Shown: positions 1-7,293, counted from the stretch's first letter. The stretch is 58,276 nt of DNA from an uncultured Acetatifactor sp. (GCA_910587555.1 CAJULV010000011.1:1-58276), one strand, 5' to 3'. Program-made: numbers and translations. The notes: generated from the letters alone by a model not told the origin.

Positions 1-1
1 C

Positions 2-85
2 TCCAATACCTTCACCATCATCCCCGGCGCTCTGGGCAAGGAAGACAAAGTATTCTCCGGTGACATCGAATTAGATCTGAAATAA
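2..85 (+). CDS. pflB: Pyruvate formate-lyase, 3' end only, lacking the glycyl-radical domain (partial)
   Basis: Only the last 27 codons are in the window; the gene enters from the left edge. The visible peptide contains NTFTIIPGALGKED, which corresponds to the stretch of formate acetyltransferase (around YTFSIVPNALGKDD in E. coli PflB) that normally lies about 70 residues before the C-terminus. Instead of running on into the NLxxLxDGY...RVSGY glycyl-radical domain, the protein ends in SGDIELDLK and a TAA. The missing domain is encoded separately at 718-960. PFL cleaves pyruvate with CoA to acetyl-CoA and formate in anaerobic fermentation. Seen: the truncated end and the downstream free domain. 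Known: family alignment from memory. Inferred: a split enzyme. The N-terminal part and the catalytic cysteines are outside the window, so substrate specificity cannot be checked. Confidence 0.75.
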   Translation, partial: SNTFTIIPGALGKEDKVFSGDIELDLK

Positions 86-227
86 GACTCGTGCACACCG
101 AGATGTCACTGACATCGAGTTGGATCTGAAATAAGACTTACGTACACCGAGATGTCACTGACATCGAGTTGGATCTGAAATAAGACTTACGTACACCAAG
201 ATGTCACTGACATTGAAGCGGATTTAA
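61..227 (+). repeat. 49-bp tandem repeat of the PFL 3' end (3 full copies plus a partial fourth)
   Basis: Units begin at 61, 110, 159 and 208. Units 2 and 3 are almost identical, unit 1 differs at a few positions and unit 4 is diverged and short. Each unit holds codons for DIELDLK followed by TAA (DIEADLM-TAA in unit 4), so the gene's last codons and stop are repeated behind the gene. Because 49 is not a multiple of three, successive copies lie in different frames; unit 4 is back in the PFL frame. Each unit junction forms a perfect palindrome, gatgtca-c-tgacatc. The array could be a slippage product, an RNA processing or stability element, or both. Confidence 0.9.
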
Positions 228-440
228 TGTAAAATTCACAACGAGTTCTTCGGCAACATATCGGGTTTGCAACAATATCTGTGGTCCTTAAACCGGTTCT
301 GACCTGTATATGTTTTGGTAAAATTGTAACGGTCTGCTGCTTCCCCCGGGCGGCACGGACCTGCAGAACCTGGCGGCACGCGGAAAGCAATTTACTTCCA
401 GCTTACTCCATACTGCCGCCGGGAAAAAGAAGGAGGCACC
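228..440 (+). other. Intergenic leader of the 66-aa gene with a GC-rich hairpin
   Basis: This 213-bp stretch has no convincing ORF. Near its 3' end a GC-rich segment at about 346-356 can pair, with one bulge, with the complementary segment at about 413-422, placing a stem-loop directly before the strong ribosome-binding site aaggaggcacc of the next gene. No clear promoter is visible, so the downstream small genes are probably co-transcribed with PFL. Confidence 0.4.
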
Positions 441-641
441 ATGGACGAAGATAAGATGATAGATGACCTGGTAAAAATGCTGGATTCCGGCATGACAGAG
501 GGCGTAGGCCATGTAAATGTGGATTACGACCAGGATGTCGAGTCGAAAAACGTTCAGACAATGGGCTGCACGGATTGTTCCAGGACACCGTTGGCCTGCA
601 GTGTACCTACTCTTGAACAGGGACTGGACGATTACCACTAA
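441..641 (+). CDS. 66-aa small protein resembling the start of a glycyl-radical domain, with a Cys-containing tail
   Basis: A strong Shine-Dalgarno (gaaggaggcacc) precedes the ATG, so translation is likely. Residues 6-29 (IDDLVKMLDSGMTEGVGHVNVDY) parallel residues 8-31 of the glycyl-radical protein encoded next (VDNLVNLLDGY...GGHHLNVNV). After that point the glycyl-radical loop is absent; instead there is a tail with Cys43, Cys46 and Cys53 (MGCTDCSRTPLAC) and an acidic end. It sits between truncated PFL and the free radical domain in one apparent transcription unit. It may compete with or gate docking of the radical domain, bind a metal through the CxxC motif, or be a degenerate duplicate kept in frame. 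No named family is recognised; the function is inferred from position and the partial resemblance only. Confidence 0.7.
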   Translation: MDEDKMIDDLVKMLDSGMTEGVGHVNVDYDQDVESKNVQTMGCTDCSRTPLACSVPTLEQGLDDYH

Positions 642-717
642 TCATCCGTTTTCCTGAAAGCTGCATTTTTTCAACCATTTAAAAATATATTAATATCATT
701 TAAGGAGGAAAATCATT

Positions 718-960
718 ATGGCAACAAATACTGCACAGGTTGACAACCTTGTTAACTTACTTGACGGCTATGCAACAAAGGGCGGCCATCATCTAAATGT
801 AAATGTTCTCAACAGAGATATGCTCCTCGATGCACAGAAGCATCCGGAGAACTATCCTCAGCTGACCATCCGTGTATCCGGATACGCAGTTAACTTCATC
901 AAGCTGACTCCCGAGCAGCAGGCTGACGTTATCTCCCGTACCTTCCACGAGTCAGTATAA
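718..960 (+). CDS. grcA: Free-standing glycyl-radical domain protein (GrcA/YfiD-like; C-terminal subunit of split PFL)
   Basis: This 80-aa protein matches the C-terminal domain of pyruvate formate-lyase: DNLVNLLDGY (9-18), HLNVNVLNRDMLLDA (25-39), PQLTIRVSGYAVNF (47-60) and the end DVISRTFHESV. Gly55 in RVSGY is the residue on which the activase would generate the stable radical. E. coli GrcA (YfiD) is a spare domain that rescues oxygen-cleaved PFL, but there the main enzyme keeps its own domain. Here the PFL upstream stops just where this protein begins, so this is probably an obligate second subunit. The start is supported by taaggaggaaaatcatt before the ATG. Co-located with the activase and ferredoxin. 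Recognition of the domain is secure; the obligate role is inferred. Confidence 0.9.
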   Translation: MATNTAQVDNLVNLLDGYATKGGHHLNVNVLNRDMLLDAQKHPENYPQLTIRVSGYAVNFIKLTPEQQADVISRTFHESV

Positions 961-983
961 GCCAACGAGTTAGTTACATGAAA

Positions 984-1008
984 CCCCGGGGAGAAATACT
1001 TCCCGGGG
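984..1008 (+). terminator. GC-rich hairpin between the glycyl-radical gene and pflA
   Basis: A 7-bp perfect stem (ccccggg 984-990, cccgggg 1002-1008) with an 11-nt loop follows the stop by 23 nt. The sequence after it is only weakly T-rich (atttcc), so it is more likely a leaky terminator or an RNA-stabilising hairpin that lowers activase expression relative to the enzyme subunits. Confidence 0.45.
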
Positions 1009-1059
1009 ATTTCCGTAGAGGACTGCACAGTCCCAAACTGTAGAAAGTGTGGTAATCTT

Positions 1060-1827
1060 ATGCAGGGAAGAATTCATTCATTGGAAAGCTTCGGAACCGT
1101 TGACGGCCCCGGTACACGCTTTGTAGTATTTGTGCAGGGCTGTCCCATGCGCTGTGCCTACTGTCACAATCCCGATACCTGGGAATTGAATGGCGGCACG
1201 CTTATGGAGCCTTCCCATATCATCGAGCAGTATGAGAAAAATGAAGCCTTTTACGCCAATGGGGGCGGATTGACCGTAACCGGCGGTGAACCCCTGATGC
1301 AGGTGGATTTCGTAACCGAACTGTTTACCCTTGCCAAGGCGAAAGGGATTCATACCTGCATAGACAGTTCCGGAATCTCTTTCAATCCGGACAATGCTCC
1401 GCTTTTGGAGAAACTGGATCACCTGATGACCCTCACCGACCTGGTGATGCTGGACATCAAACACATCGATCCGGCAAAGCACAGGGAACTCACTCTGCAG
1501 CCCAACGAAAATATTTTGAAATTTGCCGCATATCTGAATGAAAAGCATGTGGATATGTGGATCCGCCATGTGGTGGTTCCCGGGATAACGGACGAAGAGA
1601 AATACCTGTTTGAACTGGGTTATTTCATCGGGCAGTTCAGCAATCTGAAGGCCCTTGATGTCCTGCCCTATCACACCATGGGGGAGAAGAAATACGATAG
1701 CCTGGGTCTGGAGTACAGGCTGAAGGGGGTTCCGGCCATGGATAAGGATAAACTGCTTGACAAGAAAAAAGCAATCCTGGACGGAATCAGAAAACGAAGA
1801 AATGAACTTCAAAATCTATCTAAATAA
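1060..1827 (+). CDS. pflA: Pyruvate formate-lyase-activating enzyme (radical SAM)
   Basis: The 255-aa protein is of normal length for PflA. Residues 28-35 carry the radical-SAM cluster motif CxxxCxxC (CPMRCAYC), followed by HNPDTW, and GGGLTVTGGEPLMQ is the glycine-rich SAM-binding loop. The enzyme reductively cleaves SAM at its 4Fe-4S cluster and abstracts hydrogen from the active glycine of PFL, here expected to be Gly55 of the separate 80-aa subunit. The N-terminus MQGRIHSLESFGTVDGPG is typical. The ribosome-binding site is weak, which with the hairpin upstream suggests lower expression than the two small subunits. A ferredoxin gene follows after 34 nt and may supply the electron. Identification is firm; specificity for the split partner is inferred from position. 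Confidence 0.95.
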   Translation: MQGRIHSLESFGTVDGPGTRFVVFVQGCPMRCAYCHNPDTWELNGGTLMEPSHIIEQYEKNEAFYANGGGLTVTGGEPLMQVDFVTELFTLAKAKGIHTCIDSSGISFNPDNAPLLEKLDHLMTLTDLVMLDIKHIDPAKHRELTLQPNENILKFAAYLNEKHVDMWIRHVVVPGITDEEKYLFELGYFIGQFSNLKALDVLPYHTMGEKKYDSLGLEYRLKGVPAMDKDKLLDKKKAILDGIRKRRNELQNLSK

Positions 1828-1861
1828 CTAACTTTTATGACATCATAAGGAGGATTTTATT

Positions 1862-2032
1862 ATGGCATACGTAATCAGCGATGCTTGTGTAGCATGTGGA
1901 GCTTGTGAGTCTCAGTGTCCTGTTGGCGCAATCAGCATGGGAGACGGCAAATTCGAGATCGATCCCGATAAGTGCATCGAGTGCGGCGCATGTGCGGGAC
2001 AGTGCCCTACCGGAGCTATTTCTCAGGGCTAA
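1862..2032 (+). CDS. 2[4Fe-4S] clostridial-type ferredoxin
   Basis: The 56-aa protein has two CxxCxxCxxxCP motifs (Cys9, 12, 15, 19 and Cys38, 41, 44, 48) in the pseudo-twofold arrangement of clostridial ferredoxins. It starts with MAYVISDACVACGACE behind the strong site aaggaggattttatt. Such proteins carry low-potential electrons for pyruvate:ferredoxin oxidoreductase, hydrogenase and other reductases. As the last gene after pflA it is a good candidate for the reductant of the activase, replacing the flavodoxin used in E. coli. That assignment rests on gene position only. A rho-independent terminator follows. Confidence 0.95.
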   Translation: MAYVISDACVACGACESQCPVGAISMGDGKFEIDPDKCIECGACAGQCPTGAISQG

Positions 2033-2090
2033 AGCCCCGGCAAAGCAGGGAAAATACATGTTCCCCATGAATTGGGATGTTTGCGGAGCC

Positions 2091-2124
2091 GGCGCTTCTT
2101 CACAGGAAGCGCCGCTTCTTTTTC
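2091..2124 (+). terminator. Rho-independent terminator of the pfl-grcA-pflA-ferredoxin unit
   Basis: An 8-bp perfect stem (ggcgcttc 2091-2098, gaagcgcc 2106-2113) with a 7-nt loop is followed by gcttctttttct. It overlaps the 3' end of the convergent minus-strand gene, whose stop codon is at 2100-2102. Confidence 0.85.
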
Positions 2125-2999
2125 TCGGGAACAACCTTCTGCCCTTCCTCCGGCAGTTCCTCCACACCCTCTTCTGTAGTCTGGTTTTTGGGAATTTTTT
2201 CTTTTTTTACCTTTCCGGGACGTTTCGCCTTTTTGCGCAGGATTTCATCCATTTTCTTGAAATGCTCCTCATCACGCTCGGCAAGCATCTTATCTCTGGC
2301 TTCTTCCCGCTCTTCCTGCATCCGAAACTGATAGTCAAGCTCCTTAACCACACTCTCCCGTATCTCCTGGCACAGTTCTTTATTGTTTTCCTGCAGTGTC
2401 TGTCTGATGAGCTGCTGTAAAAGCCACTGCAGCCTTCTGGATTTGTCCTCCCGGGACTCCTGGGACACCTCCTGACGCATATTTTTGTTCGGTATAATAT
2501 CAATCGCCATATGGCCTGTTTTCCTGTCCCTGCTGTCGGATACTGCCCCCACGCCTTCCGTCAAATTCCGTCCCATGGCATCCTGATACATTCTGCCTGC
2601 GGTATCCCGATCCTGTGTATTTTGCCCTGTACTGCCCTGCCATGCGGTCCCCATCCCCCGGTTTGCACCGCCGTCCTGTCTGCCGTGCCAAGATTCGGTT
2701 TCTGTTGTACTTTGTCCCATATCCTCCCGCTGTCCCGTCCTTGCCGCTCCCATGTCCTCTGTAGGCAATACATCCAGCTTTCCGTCTCTTAAAATCATCT
2801 TAATCGCTTTCAACTGCAATCCCCTTTCCTTCATTCCCTTAATCTGTTTAAAACGTTCCACATCCTCCGCCGTATAATAACGATGTCCCAGCTCATTGCG
2901 CTTTATAGGAAGGTGCAGTTCATCCTCCCAGTACCGCAGCACATGGCTCTCCACCCTGACCTCTTTTGCAGCATCCGAAATAAGCAGATAATTTTCCAT
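2100..2999 (-). CDS. MerR-type HTH protein with long charged/coiled-coil tail (RacA-like layout)
   Basis: Residues 1-74 form a MerR-like winged helix: LLISDAAKEVRVESHVLRYW, the RYYT wing and DVERFKQIKGMKERGLQLKAIK. The middle (about 75-185) is low-complexity, rich in Gly, Thr, Arg and Gln. The C-terminal part (about 185-299) is a highly charged predicted coiled coil rich in Glu and Arg, ending in a Lys-rich tail. No effector-binding domain is seen, so it is probably not a ligand-sensing MerR regulator. The same layout occurs in B. subtilis RacA, which anchors the chromosome at the pole in sporulation; that comparison is by architecture only. It is the last gene of the cluster led by rpsF but lies behind a terminator and a structured intergenic stretch, so it is probably transcribed on its own. 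Confidence 0.75.
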   Translation of the reverse strand: MENYLLISDAAKEVRVESHVLRYWEDELHLPIKRNELGHRYYTAEDVERFKQIKGMKERGLQLKAIKMILRDGKLDVLPTEDMGAARTGQREDMGQSTTETESWHGRQDGGANRGMGTAWQGSTGQNTQDRDTAGRMYQDAMGRNLTEGVGAVSDSRDRKTGHMAIDIIPNKNMRQEVSQESREDKSRRLQWLLQQLIRQTLQENNKELCQEIRESVVKELDYQFRMQEEREEARDKMLAERDEEHFKKMDEILRKKAKRPGKVKKEKIPKNQTTEEGVEELPEEGQKVVPEKKKRRFL

Positions 3000-3035
3000 T
3001 TCTTCTCCTTTCTACCGTCATTCCTGTTTCCGCCT

Positions 3036-3188
3036 GATAGATAGGCCCATGTGCCGCTTTAACGGCAAACCTCCACCATCTGGGCCTGCGAAAAGCAAGC
3101 AAACTCGCCTTACTTATTCCATAGGGCTGTCACATTAAGACCACCAGATATAGGCATGCCTGATTACCGGACATTCTGTATCTTGTGT
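3036..3188 (-). ncRNA. Structured intergenic RNA candidate (5' leader or independent sRNA)
   Basis: Between the dnaB terminator and the MerR-like gene, the minus-strand transcript can form a 7-bp stem (3081-3087 with 3043-3049, aggccca/tgggcct) enclosing a smaller stem (tgccg/cggca at 3063-3067 with 3052-3056), and a neighbouring short stem (gcga/tcgc, 3105-3108 with 3088-3091). The sequence matches none of the riboswitch cores I know (TPP, cobalamin, FMN, SAM, glycine, lysine, c-di-GMP-I). It may be a long structured leader or a small RNA. No convincing promoter was found. Confidence 0.35.
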
Positions 3189-3223
3189 AGGATTTCATAA
3201 TGCGCAGCCCCTTTCCTATAAAG

Positions 3224-3259
3224 TAAAAAAAGAATGAGCAAATACACCCATTCTCTTTC
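3224..3259 (-). terminator. Rho-independent terminator behind dnaB
   Basis: Read on the minus strand, a 10-bp stem with one G-U pair (aaagagaatg, 3250-3259, with cattcttttt) ends in a run of seven T. It begins 18 nt after the dnaB stop codon. Confidence 0.85.
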
Positions 3260-3276
3260 GTAATTTTCCTGTTCTC

Positions 3277-4617
3277 TCAATCCGTCTGTCTGTGTTCCAG
3301 ATTGACAAATCGCTGGTATTCCGGCAGCCAGGCCAGTTCCACCGTACCGATAGGACCATTCCTTTGTTTTGCAATAATAATCTCGGCAATTCCTTTCTTT
3401 TCCGAGTCATGATTGTAGTATTCGTCTCGATAAATAAACATTACAACGTCGGCATCCTGCTCAATCGCTCCCGACTCACGCAGGTCCGAAAGCATGGGAC
3501 GATGGTCCGGCCGCTGTTCCACTGCCCGGGAAAGCTGTGACAGGGCAATCACCGGCACGCTGAGTTCTCTCGCCAATGCTTTCAGCGAACGGGAAATATC
3601 CGAAATCTCCTGCTGTCTTGAGTCGCCCTTGCCGCTGCCTGTCATCAGCTGCAAATAATCTATGATTATCATGGACAAGTCATGCTCCAGCTTATATTTA
3701 CGGCACTTGGAACGCAGTTCCGCAATGCTGATACCCGGCGTATCATCGATAATCAGGGAAGATTTCCCTATGACACCGGCGCTTTCTATCAGCCGCTCCC
3801 ACTCCTGGTCATTCATCTGGCCTGTTCTCAGCTTCTGTGAATCCACGTTGGATTCCATGGAAAACATACGGTTTACCAGCTGCTCCTTGCTCATTTCCAG
3901 ACTGAAAATAGCCAGCGTAAGATTCTTCCGAAATGCCACATGGTGAGCAATATTCAGCTCAAAGGCCGTTTTACCCATGGAAGGGCGGGCAGCAATCAGA
4001 ATCAGGTCGGAAGGCTGCATTCCCGCCGTACGGTAATCAAGATCCAGAAATCCCGTCGGAATCCCCGTGACGCTGCCCTTATTCTTCGCGGCAAACTCAA
4101 TCTTGTCCATGGCGTTCATGACGACCTGGCGAATGGGGACATAAGCATCCGTGCTGCGCCTCTGTACCAGCTGGAAAATACGCTTTTCCGTATCCTCCAA
4201 TATGTATTCCAACGTTTCCTTGCCGCTGTAGCAGGTATTGGCAATCTCTTCATTCAATCGGATCAGCTTCCGCAATGTGGACTTTTCCGATACTATTTTA
4301 ACATATTGCTTAATGTTGGCGGAGGTAATCGGCGCGGTGAGAATTTCCCTGATAAATTCCAGACCGCTGACCTCAGGTGGTACCTCCTTCATGCGCAGGC
4401 GCTCCTGCAGTGTGACCAGGTCCACCGCACTTCCGCTGTCGTTTAACTCACATATCGTATCAAACAGAATTCCGTACTGTTTATTATAAAAGTCCTCTCC
4501 TGCCAGCGCCTCTGAAGCTGCCGCAATGGCATCCCTGTCCATCAGCATGGAGCCGATTACGGACTGTTCAGCCTCCAGACTATGGGGCAATATCCTTTTC
4601 AGTACATTTTCTTCCAT
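3277..4617 (-). CDS. dnaB: Replicative DNA helicase DnaB
   Basis: The 446-aa protein has the two-part DnaB layout: an N-terminal helical domain (about 8-110, PHSLEAEQSVIGSML) and a RecA-like ATPase. The Walker A loop ARPSMGKTAF is at 210-219, Walker B is SMIIIDYLQLM, and the C-terminal part has the conserved LSQLSRAVEQR and SDLRESGAIEQDADVV. It is the hexameric helicase that unwinds the replication fork (called DnaC in B. subtilis). It follows gdpP and rplI on the same strand, as in many Firmicutes, with a 76-nt gap after rplI. A terminator closes the unit. Length and motifs are complete. Confidence 0.97.
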   Translation of the reverse strand: MEENVLKRILPHSLEAEQSVIGSMLMDRDAIAAASEALAGEDFYNKQYGILFDTICELNDSGSAVDLVTLQERLRMKEVPPEVSGLEFIREILTAPITSANIKQYVKIVSEKSTLRKLIRLNEEIANTCYSGKETLEYILEDTEKRIFQLVQRRSTDAYVPIRQVVMNAMDKIEFAAKNKGSVTGIPTGFLDLDYRTAGMQPSDLILIAARPSMGKTAFELNIAHHVAFRKNLTLAIFSLEMSKEQLVNRMFSMESNVDSQKLRTGQMNDQEWERLIESAGVIGKSSLIIDDTPGISIAELRSKCRKYKLEHDLSMIIIDYLQLMTGSGKGDSRQQEISDISRSLKALARELSVPVIALSQLSRAVEQRPDHRPMLSDLRESGAIEQDADVVMFIYRDEYYNHDSEKKGIAEIIIAKQRNGPIGTVELAWLPEYQRFVNLEHRQTD

Positions 4618-4693
4618 GAAATCACACCTTCAACTCATCGCCGGCCGCCATTTTCTGCGGACAGGGAATGCTTCCCGACCGGCTCTCCGCTTC

Positions 4694-5140
4694 CTAACTC
4701 TCCGCTACTTTCACAGTCAGCTTTGCCGTCACCTGCGGATGCAGCTTAATGCCTACCTCATAGGCTCCGAAATTCTTCAGGTTTTCAGCCAGCTGTATTT
4801 TTTTCTTGTCTATTTCTATGTTGTGCTGCTCCTTACACGCCGCCGCAATCTCCTTGCTGGAAACGGAGCCGAATGCCCTGCCGCCTTCTCCTGCCTTTAT
4901 CTTTACTGTCACCTGTTTCTGCTCCAGATCCGCCGCCAATGCCTTCGCGGCGTCCAACTGCTCCTTTGCAAGCTTGTCCTCATTGGCTTTATGAAGCTTC
5001 AGGTCATTCAGATTTTTGGCAGTGGCTTCCACACCGATTTTTTTCGGGAGGATATAATTTCTTGCGAATCCCTCACTGGCCTCGATGACGTCACCCTTCT
5101 TGCCCAGTTTTTTTTCGTCCTGTAACAATATAATTTTCAT
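4694..5140 (-). CDS. rplI: 50S ribosomal protein L9
   Basis: The 148-aa protein begins MKIILLQDEKKLGKKGDVIEASEGFARNYILPK, the hallmark N-terminal domain that binds 23S rRNA, followed by a long connecting helix (about 45-75) and the C-terminal domain (VTVKIKAGEGGRAFGSVSSKEIAAA). Length is standard. An aaaggaagaaggg site precedes the ATG. It sits between gdpP and dnaB, an order conserved in Firmicutes. Confidence 0.97.
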   Translation of the reverse strand: MKIILLQDEKKLGKKGDVIEASEGFARNYILPKKIGVEATAKNLNDLKLHKANEDKLAKEQLDAAKALAADLEQKQVTVKIKAGEGGRAFGSVSSKEIAAACKEQHNIEIDKKKIQLAENLKNFGAYEVGIKLHPQVTAKLTVKVAES

Positions 5141-5244
5141 AACATTTATCCCTTCTTTCCTTTTTACGCGTGAACTTCCGCATCCCTCCTGCCAATCCTG
5201 CAGCCTCTCATACCTGGCTGCCGGGACCGCGCATGAAATCCCTT

Positions 5245-7293
5245 TCAGATTTCGCCCATTTCCGACATACTGTCAATGGTTCGCTTCAGTACGCCGATAG
5301 CCTCTATAATGCCTGTCCCCTCCATCTGGCACGCGGCAGTGTTCAGATGTCCTCCGCCGCCCATACGCTCCATAATCAGCTGCACATTCACTTCGTCTAT
5401 GGAACGGGCGCTGATATAAATCTTCCCCTGATAATCCGTCAAAACGAAACTCGCCTTAATCCCTCTGATATTCAGCAGTTCATTCGCCGCCTGGGCTCCG
5501 ATAATAGTAGGACTGGGCAGATCATCTGCCGTACAAATAGAAATGGCGAAATATTGTTTATAAATCTCCGCCTGACTGACCGCATCCGCCTTCGCCTTAT
5601 ACCCCTGCGCATCCTCACGGAACAGCTTCCTTACCCGTGTCACGTCCGCGCCGCTGCGGCGGAGGAAAGCCGCTGCCTCAAAGGTACGCACACCTGTCTT
5701 TATCATAAAATTATTCGTATCTATCATAATGCCTGAATACATGCAGTCGGCTTCCTCTGGACGAATCCTGATATTATCATAAATGTACTGCAGTATCTCA
5801 GATACCATCTCACATGTGGAAGAAGCATACGGCTCCACATAGGAAAGCGTTGCATTCTCAATGGTCTCCGTACTTTGTCTGTGATGATCCAATACCACCA
5901 CGGATTTACAATATTTCAGAAGGTCCGGGCATTCCGTTATGGACGGCTTATTGACGTCCACCACCACCAGCACAGTGTTGCTTCCCGCTGCCTCTATGGC
6001 CTGCTGGTTCCCGATAATCATATCCCCGTATTCCTGATTGCTTCCAAACAGTTCCACCGTGGGCTGTATGGACGGTATGACCTCATTCAGCACAATGTGG
6101 GCCTTCCGTCCCAGCGTCAATGCAATCCTGTATATTCCCACAGCGGCGCCGAAGCTGTCTGCGTCCGGCATTCTGTGCCCCATCACCAGCACCTGATCCT
6201 TGCTGGTGATAATCTCCCGCAGCGCCTGTGCCTTTACCCTGGCCTTCACACGGGTATTCTTCTCCACCTGCTGGCTCTTGCCGCCGTAGTATGTAATACT
6301 CTCCGGCGTCTTGATCACGGCCTGGTCGCCGCCCCGTCCCAGTGCAAGATCTATGGCATTGCGGGAAAATTCATAGTTCTGCGCGTAGGACAGTCCGTCA
6401 AGCCCTACTCCAATGCTGATAGTCACCGCCATCTCATTGCCGATATTGACCATCTTAACCTCTTCCAAGAGGTCAAAACGGGATTCCTGAAGCTGCGCTA
6501 CCATACGCTTACGCATAATAATCAGGTACTTGTCCTTCTCCAGCTTCTTGCAGATGCCGTCAAGGGCGGAGATATATTTATTCACCTTTCGGTCAATCAG
6601 GGCAATCAGCAGCGAACGGCGTACCTCTTCCACTCCGTCCAGAGCCTCGTCGTAGTTATCCAGATAAATCATTCCGACTGCAAGGCTCTGATCATCCACC
6701 TCCCGCAGCGCAATACGGAGAGCAGTCTCATCATACAGATAAACGGCCGTCAGATACCCGTTATATCCCTCCGCATCTATCATATCGCTGCGTTCTGCCA
6801 TTTCCTCCAGGGAAATCTTCCTGAACTTCGCCACATACTCGTTTCCCTCGTACTCAAGTTCGTACTGTGCCTCGTCCACTCCGCAGTTATCCGGCAGCCT
6901 GTCCCTTGTAATGGTGGGAAAAAGTGACGTGATCGACTTCTTATAGCCCTTGGGCTGATGAACAATGTTCTCAAAGGCAGCATTAGTCCAGAGCACCTTG
7001 CCGTTGTCATCCAACAAAGCATAGGGCAGGTCCAGCTCACGCAGCAGCTTGCGCTGAATCTGTCCGTATTCGGTGGCAAAACTGATGAGTTCGTTCATTA
7101 TAACAGGCTTGTTATAAAAATACAAGGACAATGTAATGGCAAAATAAAATATAATATAGCCGGCCAGGAATACCCCCGCCCGCACATCAATCATGAATAC
7201 GGCTGCATCCACGACACCAAGAAGCACGCCCAGATAAATACAAAACTGTATATACGTCTTGATGCGGCCCTTCAACTTTATTCTCTTTTTCAT
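5245..7293 (-). CDS. gdpP: Cyclic-di-AMP phosphodiesterase GdpP (YybT family)
   Basis: The protein hydrolyses c-di-AMP, a second messenger that controls potassium and cell-wall homeostasis. Reading from MKKRIKLKG (ATG at 7293, preceded by gaggtatccat) gives 682 aa. Two membrane helices lie in about residues 12-60, followed by a PAS-like domain (75-135), a degenerate GGDEF domain (about 165-340) and DHH/DHHA1 phosphoesterase domains. Metal-binding motifs are visible as GHRMPDADSFG (about 371-381) and VVLDHHRQS, and the DHHA1 motif GGGGHLNTAA is near the C-terminus. The GGDEF signature is not intact, as expected for this family. It is the first gene of the gdpP-rplI-dnaB unit with its own promoter. 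Confidence 0.95.
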   Translation of the reverse strand: MKKRIKLKGRIKTYIQFCIYLGVLLGVVDAAVFMIDVRAGVFLAGYIIFYFAITLSLYFYNKPVIMNELISFATEYGQIQRKLLRELDLPYALLDDNGKVLWTNAAFENIVHQPKGYKKSITSLFPTITRDRLPDNCGVDEAQYELEYEGNEYVAKFRKISLEEMAERSDMIDAEGYNGYLTAVYLYDETALRIALREVDDQSLAVGMIYLDNYDEALDGVEEVRRSLLIALIDRKVNKYISALDGICKKLEKDKYLIIMRKRMVAQLQESRFDLLEEVKMVNIGNEMAVTISIGVGLDGLSYAQNYEFSRNAIDLALGRGGDQAVIKTPESITYYGGKSQQVEKNTRVKARVKAQALREIITSKDQVLVMGHRMPDADSFGAAVGIYRIALTLGRKAHIVLNEVIPSIQPTVELFGSNQEYGDMIIGNQQAIEAAGSNTVLVVVDVNKPSITECPDLLKYCKSVVVLDHHRQSTETIENATLSYVEPYASSTCEMVSEILQYIYDNIRIRPEEADCMYSGIMIDTNNFMIKTGVRTFEAAAFLRRSGADVTRVRKLFREDAQGYKAKADAVSQAEIYKQYFAISICTADDLPSPTIIGAQAANELLNIRGIKASFVLTDYQGKIYISARSIDEVNVQLIMERMGGGGHLNTAACQMEGTGIIEAIGVLKRTIDSMSEMGEI

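Noticed and set aside
61..960. Simple frameshift in pfl explaining the missing domain
   Set aside because: More than 600 bp, several stops, a repeat array and two separate starts with strong ribosome-binding sites lie between the pieces, so a single indel cannot rejoin them.
1078..1812. Long minus-strand open frame opposite pflA
   Set aside because: It mirrors the pflA gene, has no ribosome-binding site and no recognisable domain.
3036..3188. Known riboswitch, SRP RNA or 6S RNA identity for the structured region
   Set aside because: No matching conserved core could be recognised by eye; left as an unknown structured element.
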